Part shown: piece after piece, positions 5,468-7,615 of the stretch
How the letters are laid out: every line of letters starts with the position of its first letter
Position numbering within the stretch: the stretch's first letter is position 1
DNA from: UBA12465 sp964408785
Lineage (GTDB): Bacteria > Patescibacteriota > Patescibacteriia > Patescibacteriales > UBA12465
NCBI GenBank assembly: GCA_964408785.1
Contig: CAYPAS010000042.1
Span: forward strand, 1 to 7,615
Direction: 5' to 3'
DNA: 7,615 nt
Translations under genes and position numbers: made by a program
The notes under the pieces: model-generated
The model's input: the letters and a program-made list of their open reading frames with translations, nothing else
Database searches by the model: none
What the model was told of the DNA's origin: nothing

Positions 5468-7615
5468 ATGGAAAATACTACCAAGAACAAGACTTCCGAT
5501 CATTTTTATCTGGAGAAATTAGAGTTTGACCCTAAATTGCGTCAAAGCTGGCTTAATTTTTTCGTCGTTAATTTCCGGGTAGTCATTTTGATGATCATCC
5601 TGCTTACCGGATTAGGAATTTATTCTTTTTTGGCTCTGCCTCGTGAATCAAGCCCAGAAGTCAAGATTCCGATAGCCGTCGTCATGACTGCTTATCCTGG
5701 CGCTTCGCCTGCTGATATTGAAGATCTGGTAACTAAAAAGATAGAAACCAGCATATCTGGCGTCAAAGATGTTGATACTATAACTTCCCAATCTTCTAAT
5801 TCCGTCTCGATGATTACTGTTGAGTTTAATTCTAAAGCAGATTTGAATGATTCTATCCGCAGTTTGCGTGATGCTGTTAATAATGTAAATTCAGAACTTC
5901 CCGATGATGCGACCGACCCGGTAGTCAGGGAAATCTCTCTCGATGATTCGCCGATATTTGTCGTTTCTCTTTTTGGTCCTTATGACGGCGCGACTCTTTG
6001 GGAGGCTGGCGATCAAATAAAGGATGAATTAGAAAAAATTCCTGGCATCAGGGAAGTCAAGCTTTCTGGCGGCGACGAAAGAGAATTTGTCATTGATTAT
6101 GATCCGCAAAAATTAACCTCTTTCGGTCTTTCCGCCGATCAGGCCAACGCCAAAGTAAAGGCGGCTAACCTAGCTATCCCCTCCGGTAATTTTGACGGCC
6201 GCCAATACTCCTACCCAGTCAGGGCTGATGGGCGTTTTTTTACGGCCAAGGAATTAGCGGACACTCCGATAATGCACAGCGCTGATGGTGCTATCGTTTA
6301 TTTGAAGGACTTGGCTGAAGTCAAAGATTCTTATATTAAAAAGACGGTTTATTCCCGTTTGTCTTCTGGCGGACAGCCTTCAACTGATAACGTCACTTTA
6401 CAGCTTATTAAAAAAACCGGCGGCAATATAGTTGATACTGTTGACCAGGCCAAAGGAATAATTAATACCGAATTGCAGAAATTACCTTCTGGAATCGGTT
6501 ACGACGCGACAGTTGATTTATCTGATCAGATTAATCAGGATTTTGAACAATTAACCCATGATTTCTTCCTGACTATAATTTTAGTTTTTGCCATTCTTTT
6601 CTTGATTGTCGGTTTGAAAGAGGCTTTGGTGGCTGGGCTGGCGGTGCCGCTAGTTTTTTTCGCTACTTTCGGCATTATGTTGCAGACGGGAATTAGTCTT
6701 AACTTCTTGTCCATGTTTTCCTTGATTCTCGCTTTGGGTCTTTTGGTTGATGATGCGATCGTTGTTGTCTCGGCCACTAAGCAGTATATGAAAACAGGGA
6801 AGTTTACTCCGGAAGAGGCGGTGCTTCTAGTTTTGCATGATTTTCAGACGGTTCTTTTCACGACCACTTTGACCACTGTCTGGGCTTTCTTACCACTTTT
6901 GATGGCGACTGGTATTATCGGGGAATTTATCAAATCTATTCCGATAACTGTTTCCGTCACTTTAATGTCTTCGCTTTTTATTGCTTTAATGATTAATCAT
7001 CCTTTGGCGGCTATTTTAGAGCGTATTCGTTTAACTCCAGGATTCTTCCGTTTCTTGTTAGCAGTCATTGTTATCTTGGCGATTATTCTTGGGATTAATG
7101 GTGGAATCTGGGGTATAGTTTTGGCAATCGTCTTAGCTGTTTTAGCTTTGTTGTTAATTCGTTGGTATTTTAGTGGCGGTCATCATAAATTGCAGGAAGG
7201 TGCCGCTCTTATGGAAAAGGAATGGCAGGATGATGAACTTATTAAAGAAAAGCTCCGCGTCCAAAGCAGCCATGAAAGCGATAATTTATGGCATCGCTTG
7301 ATGCACGGCATAATACATTTCGATTTGTTTTTGCCGATTTATGAAAAATATTTACTTTTGATATTGGCCACCAAGAAGACTCGCCGCAATACTTTGATTT
7401 TTGTTTTTTTGTTTTTTGTGGCGGCTATTTCTTTGCCGATAAGCGGCATAGTCAAGAGCGAATTTTTTCCTCCCTCTGATTCCACTCAGGTAAATATCAG
7501 TATTGAGGGGCCAACCGGCCTTAAATTAGATGAAACTGATAAGATTGCCCGCCAAGTAGAAGAGCGCTTGTATAAATATCAAGAGATAGAAAATTTTTCT
7601 ACCATCGTCGGTGCT
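5468..7615 (+). CDS. RND-family efflux permease, AcrB/HAE-like (3'-truncated by window edge)
   Basis: Proton-driven resistance-nodulation-division permease, partner of the fusion protein 9 bp upstream. The frame is open for 716 codons from ATG 5468 to the window end without a stop; a full protein would need roughly 1,050-1,150 residues. TM1 (about 35-56) is followed by LPRESSPEV and the family signature AYPGASPADIEDLVTKKIE (75-93). The porter domain includes GIREVKLSGGDERE and Y-x-P-V-R elements. TM2-TM6 lie at roughly 367-515. TM4 carries GLLVDDAIVVV (424-434) with the proton-relay Asp pair at 428-429, equivalent to AcrB D407/D408. AcrB continues with Glu-Asn, here replaced by Ser-Ala (435-436). 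After TM6, about 80 extra residues with two strongly hydrophobic stretches (about 526-565) precede a WHRLM segment and TM7 (about 640-660), where AcrB has a short loop. Drug or lipid export is likely; the substrate is unknown. Confidence 0.94.
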   Translation, partial: MENTTKNKTSDHFYLEKLEFDPKLRQSWLNFFVVNFRVVILMIILLTGLGIYSFLALPRESSPEVKIPIAVVMTAYPGASPADIEDLVTKKIETSISGVKDVDTITSQSSNSVSMITVEFNSKADLNDSIRSLRDAVNNVNSELPDDATDPVVREISLDDSPIFVVSLFGPYDGATLWEAGDQIKDELEKIPGIREVKLSGGDEREFVIDYDPQKLTSFGLSADQANAKVKAANLAIPSGNFDGRQYSYPVRADGRFFTAKELADTPIMHSADGAIVYLKDLAEVKDSYIKKTVYSRLSSGGQPSTDNVTLQLIKKTGGNIVDTVDQAKGIINTELQKLPSGIGYDATVDLSDQINQDFEQLTHDFFLTIILVFAILFLIVGLKEALVAGLAVPLVFFATFGIMLQTGISLNFLSMFSLILALGLLVDDAIVVVSATKQYMKTGKFTPEEAVLLVLHDFQTVLFTTTLTTVWAFLPLLMATGIIGEFIKSIPITVSVTLMSSLFIALMINHPLAAILERIRLTPGFFRFLLAVIVILAIILGINGGIWGIVLAIVLAVLALLLIRWYFSGGHHKLQEGAALMEKEWQDDELIKEKLRVQSSHESDNLWHRLMHGIIHFDLFLPIYEKYLLLILATKKTRRNTLIFVFLFFVAAISLPISGIVKSEFFPPSDSTQVNISIEGPTGLKLDETDKIARQVEERLYKYQEIENFSTIVGA

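Noticed and set aside
5017..5490. Minus-strand open frame opposite the end of the MFP gene
   Set aside because: Overlaps the conserved beta-barrel coding region and the operon junction; no domain or start signal.
6535..6777. Minus-strand open frame opposite TM2-TM4 of the RND gene
   Set aside because: Lys/Thr-rich complement of hydrophobic codons; the plus-strand frame is a clear RND permease.

Overview
The window is a bacterial chromosome segment with five clear coding regions plus one cut by the left edge: the 3' end of an ABC-transporter permease, tyrosyl-tRNA synthetase on the opposite strand, a ZIP metal transporter, and a three-gene cluster encoding a MarR-type regulator, a lipoprotein membrane-fusion protein and an RND efflux permease that runs off the right edge. 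No RNA genes, insertion sequences or CRISPR arrays were seen, and no stretch longer than about 140 bases lacks a gene.

The organism is bacterial and uses the standard stop codons: TAA and TAG end the genes and no in-frame TGA occurs in any of them. The promoters look sigma70-like. No start codon has a recognisable Shine-Dalgarno sequence; four of the five visible starts instead carry a short A-rich TTAAAA(n)T element directly before ATG. Together with the divergent TyrRS signature motifs, this makes a Patescibacteria/CPR-type genome my best guess. That is inference and the lineage is not proven by this window.

Layout: 1-824 ABC permease C-terminus (+); 847-874 terminator shared by the two convergent genes; 885-2060 tyrS (-); 2061-2199 a divergent promoter region serving tyrS and the ZIP gene; 2200-2949 ZIP transporter (+); 2976-3012 weak terminator; 3021-3050 a strong promoter overlapped by an 18-bp inverted repeat that looks like the MarR operator; 3068-7615 the marR-MFP-RND operon with two identical 9-bp gene gaps.

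In the operon, the MarR protein probably represses its own promoter and so controls the efflux pair. The fusion protein is anchored by a lipid at Cys21 and should couple to the RND permease. The pair has unusual features: a helical hairpin region of about 350 residues in the fusion protein (AcrA has about 75), an apparent extra pair of membrane helices between TM6 and TM7 of the permease, and a changed TM4 motif just after the proton-relay aspartates. No outer-membrane TolC partner is encoded in the window.
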